Assembly: GCA_963736425.1 (NCBI GenBank)
Contig: CAVTOX010000023.1
Location: 1 to 64,000, forward strand
Direction: 5' to 3'
Length of the DNA: 64,000 nucleotides
From: Prado023 sp963736425
Lineage (GTDB): Bacteria > Actinomycetota > Actinomycetes > S36-B12 > CAIYMF01
Part shown: positions 29,386-38,002 of the stretch, one piece after another
Layout: each line of letters opens with the position of its first letter
Position numbering within the stretch: position 1 is the first letter of the stretch
Position numbers and translations under genes: made by a program
The notes under the pieces: generated by a model
Databases searched by the model: none
What the model saw: only the letters and a program-made list of their open reading frames with translations
What the model was told of the DNA's origin: nothing

Positions 29386-30387
29386 ATGGCGTCGGTTGAA
29401 CGGCCCATCCGGCGCGGGATCGTCCTGGGCGGCGGTGGCGTGCTCGGCGGGGCCTGGGCAGTCGGCGCCCTCGCGGCCCTCAAGGCGGTCCACGGTTTCG
29501 AGCCGCGCGACGCCGAGATCATCGTCGGCACGTCCGCAGGGTCGGTGCTCGCGGCTCTCATCGGGGCAGGCGCCACAGTTGAGGAGTTGGCCGCCCAGGA
29601 GCGCGGCGACAAGGTCACGACCGGACCGATCGCTGGCTTCAGCTGGGACATCGAGGCTGTGACGGGTGGCTCTCGCCCCGGACGGCCGAAGCTGGAACCC
29701 GGCTCACGAGCCCTGATGCGCACCGGACTCAACCGCTTCCGGATGCGCCGCATGCCCCCGACGGCCTTCCTGTCCGCCTTCCTCCCCACCGGATCGAAGA
29801 CGCTGGACCGCGTGGCCCACCTCGTTGAGGGGTTCACCCCGATCGGGGAGTGGTCACCGCACCCGAACGTGTGGATCGTCACCATGGACTACGCCACGGG
29901 TACGCGGGTGGTGTTCGGCCAGCCCACGGCACCGGAGGCTCCGCTGTCGCTGGCCGTGCAGGCCTCGTGCTCGATCCCCGCCTGGTACTCGCCGGTCGAG
30001 ATCGACGGGCGCAGGTACGTCGACGGCGGGGCCTGGTCGGCGACGTCGGTCGACCTGGTGGCCAACATGGGCCTGGACGAGGTCTACGTCATCGCCCCGA
30101 TGGTCAGCTTCCACATGGACCGCCCCGACCACCTGCTCGCGCGCCTGGAGCGGACATGGCGCGTGCAGGTCACCAAGCGCTGCCTGAACGAGGTCGAGAA
30201 GGTGCGTGCGGGCGGCACGGATGTCACAGTTCTGGGCCCGGGAGCCGAGGACCTGGCGGCCATCGGCGGGAACCTGATGGACTTCGAGAAGCGGATCCAC
30301 GTCCTGGAGACCTCGATCCGCACCTCGATCGAGGCCCTTCGCGATCCCGACCACCTCGGCCCGGACCACCTCGCCTCGGTGGGCTGA
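29386..30387 (+). CDS. Patatin-like phospholipase/acylhydrolase
   Basis: A 333-residue protein with the patatin Ser-Asp dyad. The oxyanion loop is VLGGGGVLGGAW (about residues 13-24), the nucleophile elbow GTSAG with Ser50, and the catalytic Asp213 in YVDGG. Patatins hydrolyse acyl esters of phospholipids or neutral lipids; next to an acyltransferase, it may turn over the same lipid pool (inference). GAGGAGG lies 8 nt before ATG 29386. The stop overlaps the next ATG by one base (TGATG). Confidence 0.9.
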   Translation: MASVERPIRRGIVLGGGGVLGGAWAVGALAALKAVHGFEPRDAEIIVGTSAGSVLAALIGAGATVEELAAQERGDKVTTGPIAGFSWDIEAVTGGSRPGRPKLEPGSRALMRTGLNRFRMRRMPPTAFLSAFLPTGSKTLDRVAHLVEGFTPIGEWSPHPNVWIVTMDYATGTRVVFGQPTAPEAPLSLAVQASCSIPAWYSPVEIDGRRYVDGGAWSATSVDLVANMGLDEVYVIAPMVSFHMDRPDHLLARLERTWRVQVTKRCLNEVEKVRAGGTDVTVLGPGAEDLAAIGGNLMDFEKRIHVLETSIRTSIEALRDPDHLGPDHLASVG

Positions 30388-30752
30388 TGCGGGCCTACAT
30401 CCCGGTGGGGTGGGAGCAGCTGGCGGCCTTCAATGTGGCGGGCCGGCTTGAGGGGCCGCTTCGTGGCTGTGCCGTCGACCCGTCGTGGCGCGCCAGCGAC
30501 CCCGACGTCGACGAGGAGGAATGGGAGTTCGAGGCGCAGCTGGTGGCAGCCGAGGCCCTGGTGGACCTCGACGGTGGGGTCGTCCTGGCCGTGGATGTGA
30601 CCGACCCGGATCCTGGCAGTTCGGCTTCCTCGTTCGAGGACGGATGGGTCAGCCTGACGGGTCCGATCACCCGCCGCGAGACGGCGGCCGTTCTGACCAC
30701 GGACCTGGCGTGGTTCGGCGTCCAGGAGATCCCGGAGCTGCTGGACCGCTGA
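30387..30752 (+). CDS. Conserved actinobacterial protein, DUF6912-like
   Basis: A 121-residue soluble, acidic protein: MRAYIPVGWEQLAAFNVAGRL at the start, DEEEWEFEAQLVAAEAL in the middle, and TTDLAWFGVQEIPELLD at the end. This matches the layout I associate with DUF6912 proteins (N-terminal MR-Y-P block, C-terminal LxWFxxQE(I/L)xxL block), from memory rather than a search. The ATG overlaps the patatin stop (TGATG), so it is translated with it. Function unknown. Confidence 0.65.
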   Translation: MRAYIPVGWEQLAAFNVAGRLEGPLRGCAVDPSWRASDPDVDEEEWEFEAQLVAAEALVDLDGGVVLAVDVTDPDPGSSASSFEDGWVSLTGPITRRETAAVLTTDLAWFGVQEIPELLDR

Positions 30753-30765
30753 GCGGTCAGCGGCG

Positions 30766-31191
30766 TCAGAACTGCTTGGCCAGCGCCGAGGTGGCGCCCT
30801 TCAAGGTGTCCTTGACGGTCTTCTTCTGCACGAACCCGGGCAGCGGAAGCGAGGTGTCGACCGTCAGCGACATCGTCGCCTCGGTCTTGCCGTCCTTGTC
30901 GGCCAGTGCCCAGGAGCCCTCCTGCTTCTTCTGCACCTTCGTGGGAGCCACGAGGGTCCAGGAGAAGCCCGAGTCGCTGTGGGTGTAGTTCAGCTCGAAC
31001 TCGTCCTTGGCGACCTTGACGTCATTGATCAGGCGCGACTTGATGGGCAGTCCGGCGTCATCGCGCTCGAGGACCTCGGACGCCAGGTTTCCCGGGAACC
31101 AGTTCTTCTGGTTGTCGATGTCGCGCAGGAAGGCGAGGACCTGGTCGCGGGGTGCATTGACAGTGACGCTGAGGGACTCTGAGACGGCCAT
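30766..31191 (-). CDS. SRPBCC-fold (polyketide cyclase/START-like) protein
   Basis: A 141-residue protein with the strand-helix layout of the SRPBCC hydrophobic-ligand fold: LSVTVNAPRDQVLAFLRDIDNQKNWFPG at the N-terminus, a central beta sheet (FSWTLVAPTKVQKKQEGSW), and a long C-terminal helix ending SALAKQF. Actinobacteria carry many such proteins; the ligand is unknown. ATG 31191 is the clear start. It precedes no other minus-strand gene within 10 kb downstream, and shares its strand with the DUF2505 gene 77 bp upstream. Confidence 0.78.
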   Translation of the reverse strand: MAVSESLSVTVNAPRDQVLAFLRDIDNQKNWFPGNLASEVLERDDAGLPIKSRLINDVKVAKDEFELNYTHSDSGFSWTLVAPTKVQKKQEGSWALADKDGKTEATMSLTVDTSLPLPGFVQKKTVKDTLKGATSALAKQF

Positions 31192-31268
31192 GGCGGGAAG
31201 GGTACTGGGGTGGGCACGCGCTGACGCGCGCCGAGCGCCGATCGGGACGGATCCAGGGAGTCGTCCCG

Positions 31269-31763
31269 CTACTCCGTGAACCACCGGGGTGCGATCTGCT
31301 GCTCCTTGCGCATCGCGCGCATGAACTGCTCGCCCACGACGTTCTCGATCTTTCCGCCGACCATGGGCACGTGGGCCTTGGCGTGGATGACGACCTTCAG
31401 GACCGACCCATCGCCGTCCGGATGCAGGTCGATGGTTCCGTAGACCTCCATCGGAGCCCCGCCGAACGAGGCCTTGACGGTGCCGTGTCGGGAGCCGTCG
31501 AGGTCAGCATGGGACCACGTGTGCACCTCGTCGATCTGGATCGACTCGCCGACGAACCTGCGGGCAGCGGCTGGGATCTGGGCCGGAAGCTTGCGTGAGG
31601 AGCTGACGATGACGTGTGAGCCGTCCTCCTCCACGTCGGCCGAGACATCAAAAGCGGCCATGTGCTCGTGCTTCCAGACGACGTAGTGCGGGTCACACTG
31701 GGCGGCGAACACCACGTCGGGCGCGTAGCCGAAGTGGATGTCGCCGGCGAACCTCTTGGCCAT
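31269..31763 (-). CDS. DUF2505 family protein
   Basis: A 164-residue protein of the actinobacterial DUF2505 family, itself related to the START/SRPBCC fold. It opens RFAGDIHFGYAPDVVFAAQCDPHYVVWK, then VSSSRKLPAQIPAAARRFVGES, TWSHADLDGSRHGTVKASF, and ends KIENVVGEQFMRAMRKEQQ. AGGAG lies 5 nt before ATG 31763. A TATAGT -10-like hexamer (minus strand, 31819-31824) lies upstream. The tandem placement with another SRPBCC-like gene suggests a shared lipid-binding theme, which is inference. Confidence 0.82.
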   Translation of the reverse strand: MAKRFAGDIHFGYAPDVVFAAQCDPHYVVWKHEHMAAFDVSADVEEDGSHVIVSSSRKLPAQIPAAARRFVGESIQIDEVHTWSHADLDGSRHGTVKASFGGAPMEVYGTIDLHPDGDGSVLKVVIHAKAHVPMVGGKIENVVGEQFMRAMRKEQQIAPRWFTE

Positions 31764-31939
31764 GTGCACTCCTTGCTCGACCCTCGACCCCGTGGGGCGG
31801 GCGACTGGACTAGCAGGACTATAGGCCCGAGGAGGGTGCTTTCCCGTGCTCGCGCCACTGCCCGTGCTGCCCCGGTCGACTGCCCGGGGATCGCAGTGCG
31901 AAGGTGGGACGTTGGGTCACATCGAAGGAGGAACAGTCC

Positions 31940-34900
31940 GTGGGCGCGGGATTTGCCGAGTGGTACAGCTGGTCATCGGCGCGCGACGAACGGCTCGCGT
32001 CCGTGTTCTACCGGCATGTGGATCCCGGTGACATCTCCGGCCGCGACCCGGAGGCCGTCGTCGGCGCCGTCACCCATCTCATTGAGGCGGCCACCGATCG
32101 GCAGCTGCAGGCAGCACTCGTTCGGGCGGTCAATCCCACGGTCGCGGACAACGGGTGGACATGCGGGCGAACCGTGGTCAGCGTCGTCACCGACGACATG
32201 CCGTTCCTCGTCGACTCCGTGAGCGCCGAGCTGAACCGGATGGGCGTGGGCATCCACTTGGTTGTGCACCCGATCGTGGCGGTGACCCGCGATGAGGCAG
32301 GTGCGCTGCTCCGTGCCGAACCGCCGGCGTCCGGCGCTGACTCGGAGCCGACGCTGCCGGAGCAGGACATGACCGGCAGCCTCGAATCATGGATGCACAT
32401 CGAGGTCGACTGGCAGCCCCACGACGCGGCGCTGACGGCCATCGAGGCCAACCTGCAGCGGGTGCTCGGTGACGTGCGTCGCGCGGTGGCGGACTGGCCG
32501 CGGATGGTGGCCGAGGCCCGCGGTCTGGCGGCGCAGCTGATCGCCCAGCATCCCCGAGGGGTCTCCGGGGACCAGGTCGGCGAGGCGATCGACCTGCTCA
32601 ACTGGCTGGCCGATGACCACTTCACCTTCCTGGGGTACCGGCAGTACCAGCTGACCGGCCAGGAGCTCAGTGCGGCCGAGCTCAGGCTCGTCGAGGAGCC
32701 CGGAAGCGGCCTGGGCCTGCTGCGCTCCGAGCTCCCCGAGTCGGTGTCGTTCTCCGAGTTGTCACCCGTAGTTCGGCAGAAGGCGCTCGAGCCGCGCCTG
32801 CTGATCGTCACCAAGGCGAACCGCCGGTCGACCGTCCATCGCCCCGTCTACCTGGACTACGTCGGGGTGAAGAAGTTCGATCGCGCGGGACGGGTCGTGG
32901 GCGAGCACCGCTTCATCGGGTTGTTCTCCGCCTCGGCCTACACCCAGAGCGTCGAGGGCATCCCGGTGATCGACCGGAAGGCCCGACAGGTCCGTGAGGT
33001 CCTCGGGTTCAGCCGCGGCTCGCACGGGGGACGCGACCTCATGGCGTTCCTCGAGACGTTCCCCCGCGACGAGCTCTTCGCGATCGACACCGATGAGCTG
33101 ACCACCGTGGCCGAGGCGGCGCTGAACCTCAAGGAGCGCCGGGCCACCCGGCTGTTCGTCCGGCGCGACACCTATGAGCGCTTCCTGTCGTGCCTGGTGT
33201 ACCTGCCGCGTGACCGCTACACGACCGATGTGCGCCTGCAGATCCAGCAGGTCCTCTCCGACGCCGTGGGCGGAGCCAGCGTCGACTACACCGCGCGGGT
33301 CACCGAGTCCGTGCTCGCCCGGCTGCACATCGTGGTCAGGGTGGCTCGTGGCCAGTCGATTCCTGAGGTCGATGCCGACGCGCTCGAGGCGCGGATCGCC
33401 GAGGTGGTCCTGTCCTGGGACGACCGGCTCTCGATCGCCCTGGTGCTGGCCTCCTCGGAGGCCAACGCGCATGCCATGCTCAGCGGATACCCCGACGGAT
33501 TCCCGCAGGCCTATCGCGCGGCCACCTCGACCGCGGAAGCGGTGGCAGACCTCTCGGAGATCGAGCGGCTGACCCCAGAGGAGCCGTTGCGGGTGTCGCT
33601 GCAGCCGGCCGCCGAGGCCAGCGGTGAACAGGCCAATGCCCGGCTGAAGCTGTACTCGCTGATGGACATCTCGCTGGCCGAGGTCCTGCCCGTGCTGTCC
33701 AGCTTGGGCGTCGAGGTCGTGACCGAGCAGCCGTTCCGGTTGGTGCGCTCCGACGCGCTGGGCGCACCGGGTGGTGCCTTCATCTTCGACTTCGGCCTGA
33801 ACGCTGCAGGGTCGGCGCGGCTCGGTGGAGTACGGCGGATGTGGGAGCAGGCGTTCCTTGCCTGTTGGCAGGGCCAGGCCGAGGCCGACGGGTTCAACGG
33901 ACTCGTCGCCGAGGCGGGCCTGGACTGGCGCCGGATCTCGGTGCTGCGGGCCTACGCCCGCTACCTGCGCCAGACCGGGTCCGCGTTCAGCCAGGCGTAC
34001 ATCGAGAACGCGGCGCTGGCCAACCCCCAGATCGCCAGCCTCCTGGTGCAGCTGTTCCATGCGCGGTTCGACCCCGACCTGGTGGTCGACAGGGCGCAGC
34101 GCGCCGATGAGCTGCGTACCCAGATCACCCGCGCGCTCGATGACGTGGCCAGCCTCGACCAGGACCGGATCCTGCGCTCCTTCCTCGACCTCATCCGCGC
34201 CACCCTGCGCACCAACCACTTCCAGCCGGATCGGCCCGCCCTGGCGATCAAGCTCGAGCCGGCGCACATCCGTGAGCTCCCCGAGCCGCGGCCGAAGTAC
34301 GAGATCTGGGTCTGCTCACCTCGGGTGGAGGGCGTGCACCTGAGGTTCGGGAAGGTGGCACGCGGCGGCCTGCGCTGGTCGGACCGTCGCGAGGACTTCC
34401 GTACCGAGGTCCTTGGGCTGGTCAAGGCCCAGGCCGTCAAGAACGCCGTCATCGTCCCCGTCGGGGCCAAGGGCGGATTCTTCGCCAAGCAGCTGCCGGA
34501 TCCCGCACTGGATCGCGACGCCTGGATGGCTGAGGGGATCGGCGCCTACAAGGTGTTCATCGGGTCGCTGCTCGACCTCACGGACAACCTCGTCGGCCAG
34601 GACGTCGTGCCCCCGGACCGCGTCGTCCGCCACGACGGCGACGACCCCTACCTGGTGGTGGCCGCGGACAAGGGGACCGCGACGTTCTCGGACATCGCCA
34701 ACGGAGTCGCCGCCGAGTACGGCTTCTGGCTCGGGGACGCCTTCGCGTCCGGCGGATCCGCGGGCTACGACCACAAGGCGATGGGCATCACGGCCCGTGG
34801 GGCGTGGGAGTCCGTCCGGGCGCACTTCCGGGTGGTCGGGCCGGATATCGACGCCACGACCTTCACCGCCGTGGGCGTCGGTGACATGAGTGGTGACGTC

Positions 34901-36886
34901 TTCGGCAACGGGATGCTGCTGTCACCGAACCTGCGCCTGCTGGCGGCCTTCGACCACCGGCACATCTTCGTCGACCCGGACCCCGATCCGGCCAGGTCGT
35001 TCACCGAGCGCCAGCGGCTGTTCGCCCTTCCGCGCTCCTCCTGGGCTGACTACTCGGTCGCCCTGATCTCGGCCGGCGGCGGCGTCCACCCGCGCACGGC
35101 GAAGTCGATCCCGGTGAGCGCCGAGGCCGCCGAGGCGCTCGGCATCGCCGAGGGGGCGAGCTCCATGGCGCCCAACGACCTGTTGCGCGCGATCCTCACC
35201 GCACCGGTCGACCTGCTCTGGAACGGTGGGATCGGCACCTACGTCAAGGCCTCGACGGAGTCGCACACGGATGTGGGCGACCGCGCCAACGACGCCATCC
35301 GGGTCAACGGCTCCGACCTGCGGGCGCGGGTCGTGGGCGAGGGCGGCAACCTCGGCCTGACCCAGCGCGGCCGGATCGAGGCAGCCCACGCCGGTGTGGC
35401 GCTGAACACGGACGCCATCGACAACTCCGCCGGCGTCGACACGTCCGACCACGAGGTGAACATCAAGATCCTGTTGGACCGGGTGGCCGCCGCTGGAGAC
35501 CTGGATCCCGCCGAGCGAGACCCCCTGCTGCAGTCGATGACCGACGAGGTCGCCGCGATGGTGCTGCAGGACAACATCGACCAGAACGTCCTGCTCACGT
35601 TCGAGGCCCACCATGGACAGGCCATGGCCCCCGCGCTCGGACGGCTCATCCGCAGCCTCGAGCGGACAGCCGGGCTCGACCGCGGGCTGGAGGCGCTGCC
35701 CGACGACGCCACGCTGGCGACGATGATCCTCGAGGGCCGCGGCCTGACCAAGCCCGAGCTGGCGGTGCTGGTCGCCTACACCAAGCTCGACCTCAAGGAT
35801 GCCCTGCTCGAGAGCTCGGTCCCGGATGAGAGCTTCGCAGCGACCTGGATGTACGGCTACTTCCCCGAGGTCCTGGCCCGGCGCTGCGCCGATCACCTGG
35901 ACTCCCATCCGCTGCGTCGCCAGATCATCGCCACTGGTCTGGTCAACGAGCTGGTCAACCGGGGCGGGATCACCTACGCCATGCGCGCCGCGGAGGAGTC
36001 CGGTGCCGCCCCCGCGGAGATCGCTCGAGCCTTCACCGTGACCTGCGGCCTGTTCGGCCTGCCGGACCTGTGGCACCGCATCGACTCCCATGGTGGGGTG
36101 GTGCCCACGGCAGCACTGAATTCGCTGCGCAGTGAGGTGCAGCGGCTGCTGGACCGGTCAACGCGCTGGCTGCTGCAGACCCGCGGCGGGACGCTGGACG
36201 TCCCTGCGGAGATCGAGCGGTTCCGGGCCACGGTCGCCGACCTGGCTGGGCAGATCCCGGAGTTCCTGGTCGGTGTCGAGCGCGAGCGCCTCGATCAGCG
36301 TGTCTCGGACTTCGTGGCCGCCGGCGCCCCCGCAGACCTGGCGGCCGAGGTGGCTGCGCTGCTCGACGTGTTCTCCCTGCTGGACATCGTGGAGGTGTCC
36401 CAGCGCACAGGGGAGGAGCCGGTGAGCGTGGCGAGGCTGTACTTGACGATCTCCGAGCGCTACGAGGTGGACCGGTTCCTCGGACGGATCACCGCGCTGC
36501 CGCGGACAGACAGATGGTCGTCATTGGCCCGTTCGGCGCTGCGCAGCGACCTCTACGGGGCACTGGCCGCGCTGACGTCGAGGGTGGTCCGGGCCACGCC
36601 CGATGGTGGTGAGCCGATTGACCGGGTCACCACGTGGGAGGAGCGCTACGCAGAGGGCCTGGGCCGCGCCCGCGCAACCCTGGCTGAGATAGGAGCCCAG
36701 GAGAGCTTCGACCTGGCCACCCTCTCAGTGGCCCTGACGAGTGATCCGCACGCTGGCGAGCCAGGGCGGCTAGCCCGCCCCGGAATCGAGTCGGGTCTGC
36801 TGGGTGCGAACCGGGATCGGGTCGGCTCTCGACGAACGGGATCGGCTGAATCCCGACGCGATCGCGGGGGGTGGACGCGACGGTAG
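31940..36886 (+). CDS. gdh: NAD-specific glutamate dehydrogenase, large (GDH-180 class)
   Basis: A 1648-residue enzyme oxidising glutamate to 2-oxoglutarate and ammonia with NAD+. The N-terminal 700 residues are the long regulatory part of this class (DDMPFLVDSVSAELNRMGVG; WLADDHFTFLGYRQYQL). The catalytic region begins near residue 795 with KVARGGLRWSDRREDFRTEV and KNAVIVPVGAKGGF (catalytic Lys), and the nucleotide-binding part includes VGVGDMSGDVFGNGM near 980 and VGEGGNLGLTQRGR. AAGGAGG upstream selects GTG 31940. In Streptomyces and mycobacteria this type is mainly catabolic and allosterically controlled. prfB starts 11 bp after the stop. Confidence 0.94.
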   Translation: MGAGFAEWYSWSSARDERLASVFYRHVDPGDISGRDPEAVVGAVTHLIEAATDRQLQAALVRAVNPTVADNGWTCGRTVVSVVTDDMPFLVDSVSAELNRMGVGIHLVVHPIVAVTRDEAGALLRAEPPASGADSEPTLPEQDMTGSLESWMHIEVDWQPHDAALTAIEANLQRVLGDVRRAVADWPRMVAEARGLAAQLIAQHPRGVSGDQVGEAIDLLNWLADDHFTFLGYRQYQLTGQELSAAELRLVEEPGSGLGLLRSELPESVSFSELSPVVRQKALEPRLLIVTKANRRSTVHRPVYLDYVGVKKFDRAGRVVGEHRFIGLFSASAYTQSVEGIPVIDRKARQVREVLGFSRGSHGGRDLMAFLETFPRDELFAIDTDELTTVAEAALNLKERRATRLFVRRDTYERFLSCLVYLPRDRYTTDVRLQIQQVLSDAVGGASVDYTARVTESVLARLHIVVRVARGQSIPEVDADALEARIAEVVLSWDDRLSIALVLASSEANAHAMLSGYPDGFPQAYRAATSTAEAVADLSEIERLTPEEPLRVSLQPAAEASGEQANARLKLYSLMDISLAEVLPVLSSLGVEVVTEQPFRLVRSDALGAPGGAFIFDFGLNAAGSARLGGVRRMWEQAFLACWQGQAEADGFNGLVAEAGLDWRRISVLRAYARYLRQTGSAFSQAYIENAALANPQIASLLVQLFHARFDPDLVVDRAQRADELRTQITRALDDVASLDQDRILRSFLDLIRATLRTNHFQPDRPALAIKLEPAHIRELPEPRPKYEIWVCSPRVEGVHLRFGKVARGGLRWSDRREDFRTEVLGLVKAQAVKNAVIVPVGAKGGFFAKQLPDPALDRDAWMAEGIGAYKVFIGSLLDLTDNLVGQDVVPPDRVVRHDGDDPYLVVAADKGTATFSDIANGVAAEYGFWLGDAFASGGSAGYDHKAMGITARGAWESVRAHFRVVGPDIDATTFTAVGVGDMSGDVFGNGMLLSPNLRLLAAFDHRHIFVDPDPDPARSFTERQRLFALPRSSWADYSVALISAGGGVHPRTAKSIPVSAEAAEALGIAEGASSMAPNDLLRAILTAPVDLLWNGGIGTYVKASTESHTDVGDRANDAIRVNGSDLRARVVGEGGNLGLTQRGRIEAAHAGVALNTDAIDNSAGVDTSDHEVNIKILLDRVAAAGDLDPAERDPLLQSMTDEVAAMVLQDNIDQNVLLTFEAHHGQAMAPALGRLIRSLERTAGLDRGLEALPDDATLATMILEGRGLTKPELAVLVAYTKLDLKDALLESSVPDESFAATWMYGYFPEVLARRCADHLDSHPLRRQIIATGLVNELVNRGGITYAMRAAEESGAAPAEIARAFTVTCGLFGLPDLWHRIDSHGGVVPTAALNSLRSEVQRLLDRSTRWLLQTRGGTLDVPAEIERFRATVADLAGQIPEFLVGVERERLDQRVSDFVAAGAPADLAAEVAALLDVFSLLDIVEVSQRTGEEPVSVARLYLTISERYEVDRFLGRITALPRTDRWSSLARSALRSDLYGALAALTSRVVRATPDGGEPIDRVTTWEERYAEGLGRARATLAEIGAQESFDLATLSVALTSDPHAGEPGRLARPGIESGLLGANRDRVGSRRTGSAESRRDRGGWTRR

Positions 36887-36889
36887 GCT
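36884..36889 (+). promoter_or_regulatory. -10-like hexamer immediately before prfB
   Basis: TAGGCT overlaps the end of the glutamate dehydrogenase stop region and ends 9 nt before ATG 36898. With no Shine-Dalgarno sequence in between, a leaderless prfB transcript is plausible. No -35 is obvious. Confidence 0.4.
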
Positions 36890-36897
36890 TGCCAGCC

Positions 36898-38001
36898 ATG
36901 GCACTTGACTTCTCCGTGGCCGTCGCTGAGCTGGAGACCACCCTCACCAGCATCGAGAAGGTCCTGGACCTCCCGGCGATGCGCTCGGAGGTCGTCGAGC
37001 TCGAGGCGCAGGCCTCGGCCCCCGATCTCTGGGACGATCCAGCCGCAGCCCAGAAGGTGACGTCCCGGCTCTCCTTCGTGCAGGGAGAGCTGCGCCGGGT
37101 CTCCACCCTGCGACAGCGCCTGGATGACCTGCCGATCCTCGTCGAGCTGGCCGAGGGCGAGGGTGACGCGGACTCCCTGGCTGAGGCCGAGAAGGAGCTC
37201 GGCGACCTGGGGAGGGCGGTGGCCGAGCTCGAGGTCCGCACGCTCCTGGCCGGTGAGTTCGACATGCGCGAGGCGCTGGTGACCATCCGCTCGGAGGCGG
37301 GCGGAGTGGATGCCGCCGACTGGGCCGAGATGCTGCTGCGCATGTACACCCGCTACTGCGAGCGCCACGGCCTGGCCTACGAGGTCTATGACATCTCCTA
37401 TGCCGAGGAGGCGGGCATCAAGTCGGCGACGTTCGCGGTGAAGGCGCCCTACGCCTACGGGACCCTGTCGGTCGAGCAGGGCACCCACCGGCTCGTGCGC
37501 ATCTCGCCCTTCGACAACCAGGGCCGCCGGCAGACGTCCTTCGCTGCCGTGGAGGTCCTTCCCGTCACCGAGCAGACCGACCACATGGACATCCCGGAGA
37601 ACGAGATCCGGGTCGATGTCTTCCGGTCCTCGGGCCCGGGTGGGCAGAGCGTGAACACCACCGACTCCGCCGTGCGGATGACCCACATCCCGACCGGCAT
37701 CGTGGTGTCCTGCCAGAACGAGAAGTCCCAGATCCAGAACCGCGCCGCTGCACTGCGGGTGCTCGAGGCCCGGTTGCTCGAACGCCGCCGCAGTGAGGAG
37801 CGCGCCGCGATGGACGCGCTCAAGACCGACACCTCCGGCTCGTGGGGCAACCAGATGCGCTCCTACGTGCTGCACCCCTACCAGATGGTCAAGGACCTGC
37901 GCACCGAGTACGAGACGGGCAACACCTCAGCCGTCCTCGACGGGGAGATCGACGAGTTCATCGAGGCGGGGATCCGCTGGCGCCGCCAGGGTGGGGCCTG
38001 A
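36898..38001 (+). CDS. prfB: Peptide chain release factor 2
   Basis: A 367-residue class I release factor recognising UAA and UGA. The catalytic GGQ is in RSSGPGGQSVNTTDSAVR (about residue 249). The N-terminal helical domain and the codon-recognition region are complete; the central EQGTHRLVRISPFDNQGRRQTSFA is diagnostic. There is no in-frame UGA near codon 25, so the +1 programmed frameshift of many bacterial prfB genes is absent, as usual in actinobacteria. The next gene starts 1 bp after the stop. Confidence 0.95.
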   Translation: MALDFSVAVAELETTLTSIEKVLDLPAMRSEVVELEAQASAPDLWDDPAAAQKVTSRLSFVQGELRRVSTLRQRLDDLPILVELAEGEGDADSLAEAEKELGDLGRAVAELEVRTLLAGEFDMREALVTIRSEAGGVDAADWAEMLLRMYTRYCERHGLAYEVYDISYAEEAGIKSATFAVKAPYAYGTLSVEQGTHRLVRISPFDNQGRRQTSFAAVEVLPVTEQTDHMDIPENEIRVDVFRSSGPGGQSVNTTDSAVRMTHIPTGIVVSCQNEKSQIQNRAAALRVLEARLLERRRSEERAAMDALKTDTSGSWGNQMRSYVLHPYQMVKDLRTEYETGNTSAVLDGEIDEFIEAGIRWRRQGGA

Positions 38002-38002
38002 C

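Noticed and set aside
36898..37000. Programmed +1 frameshift in prfB
   Set aside because: The gene is one open frame with no early in-frame UGA, so the autoregulatory frameshift is absent.
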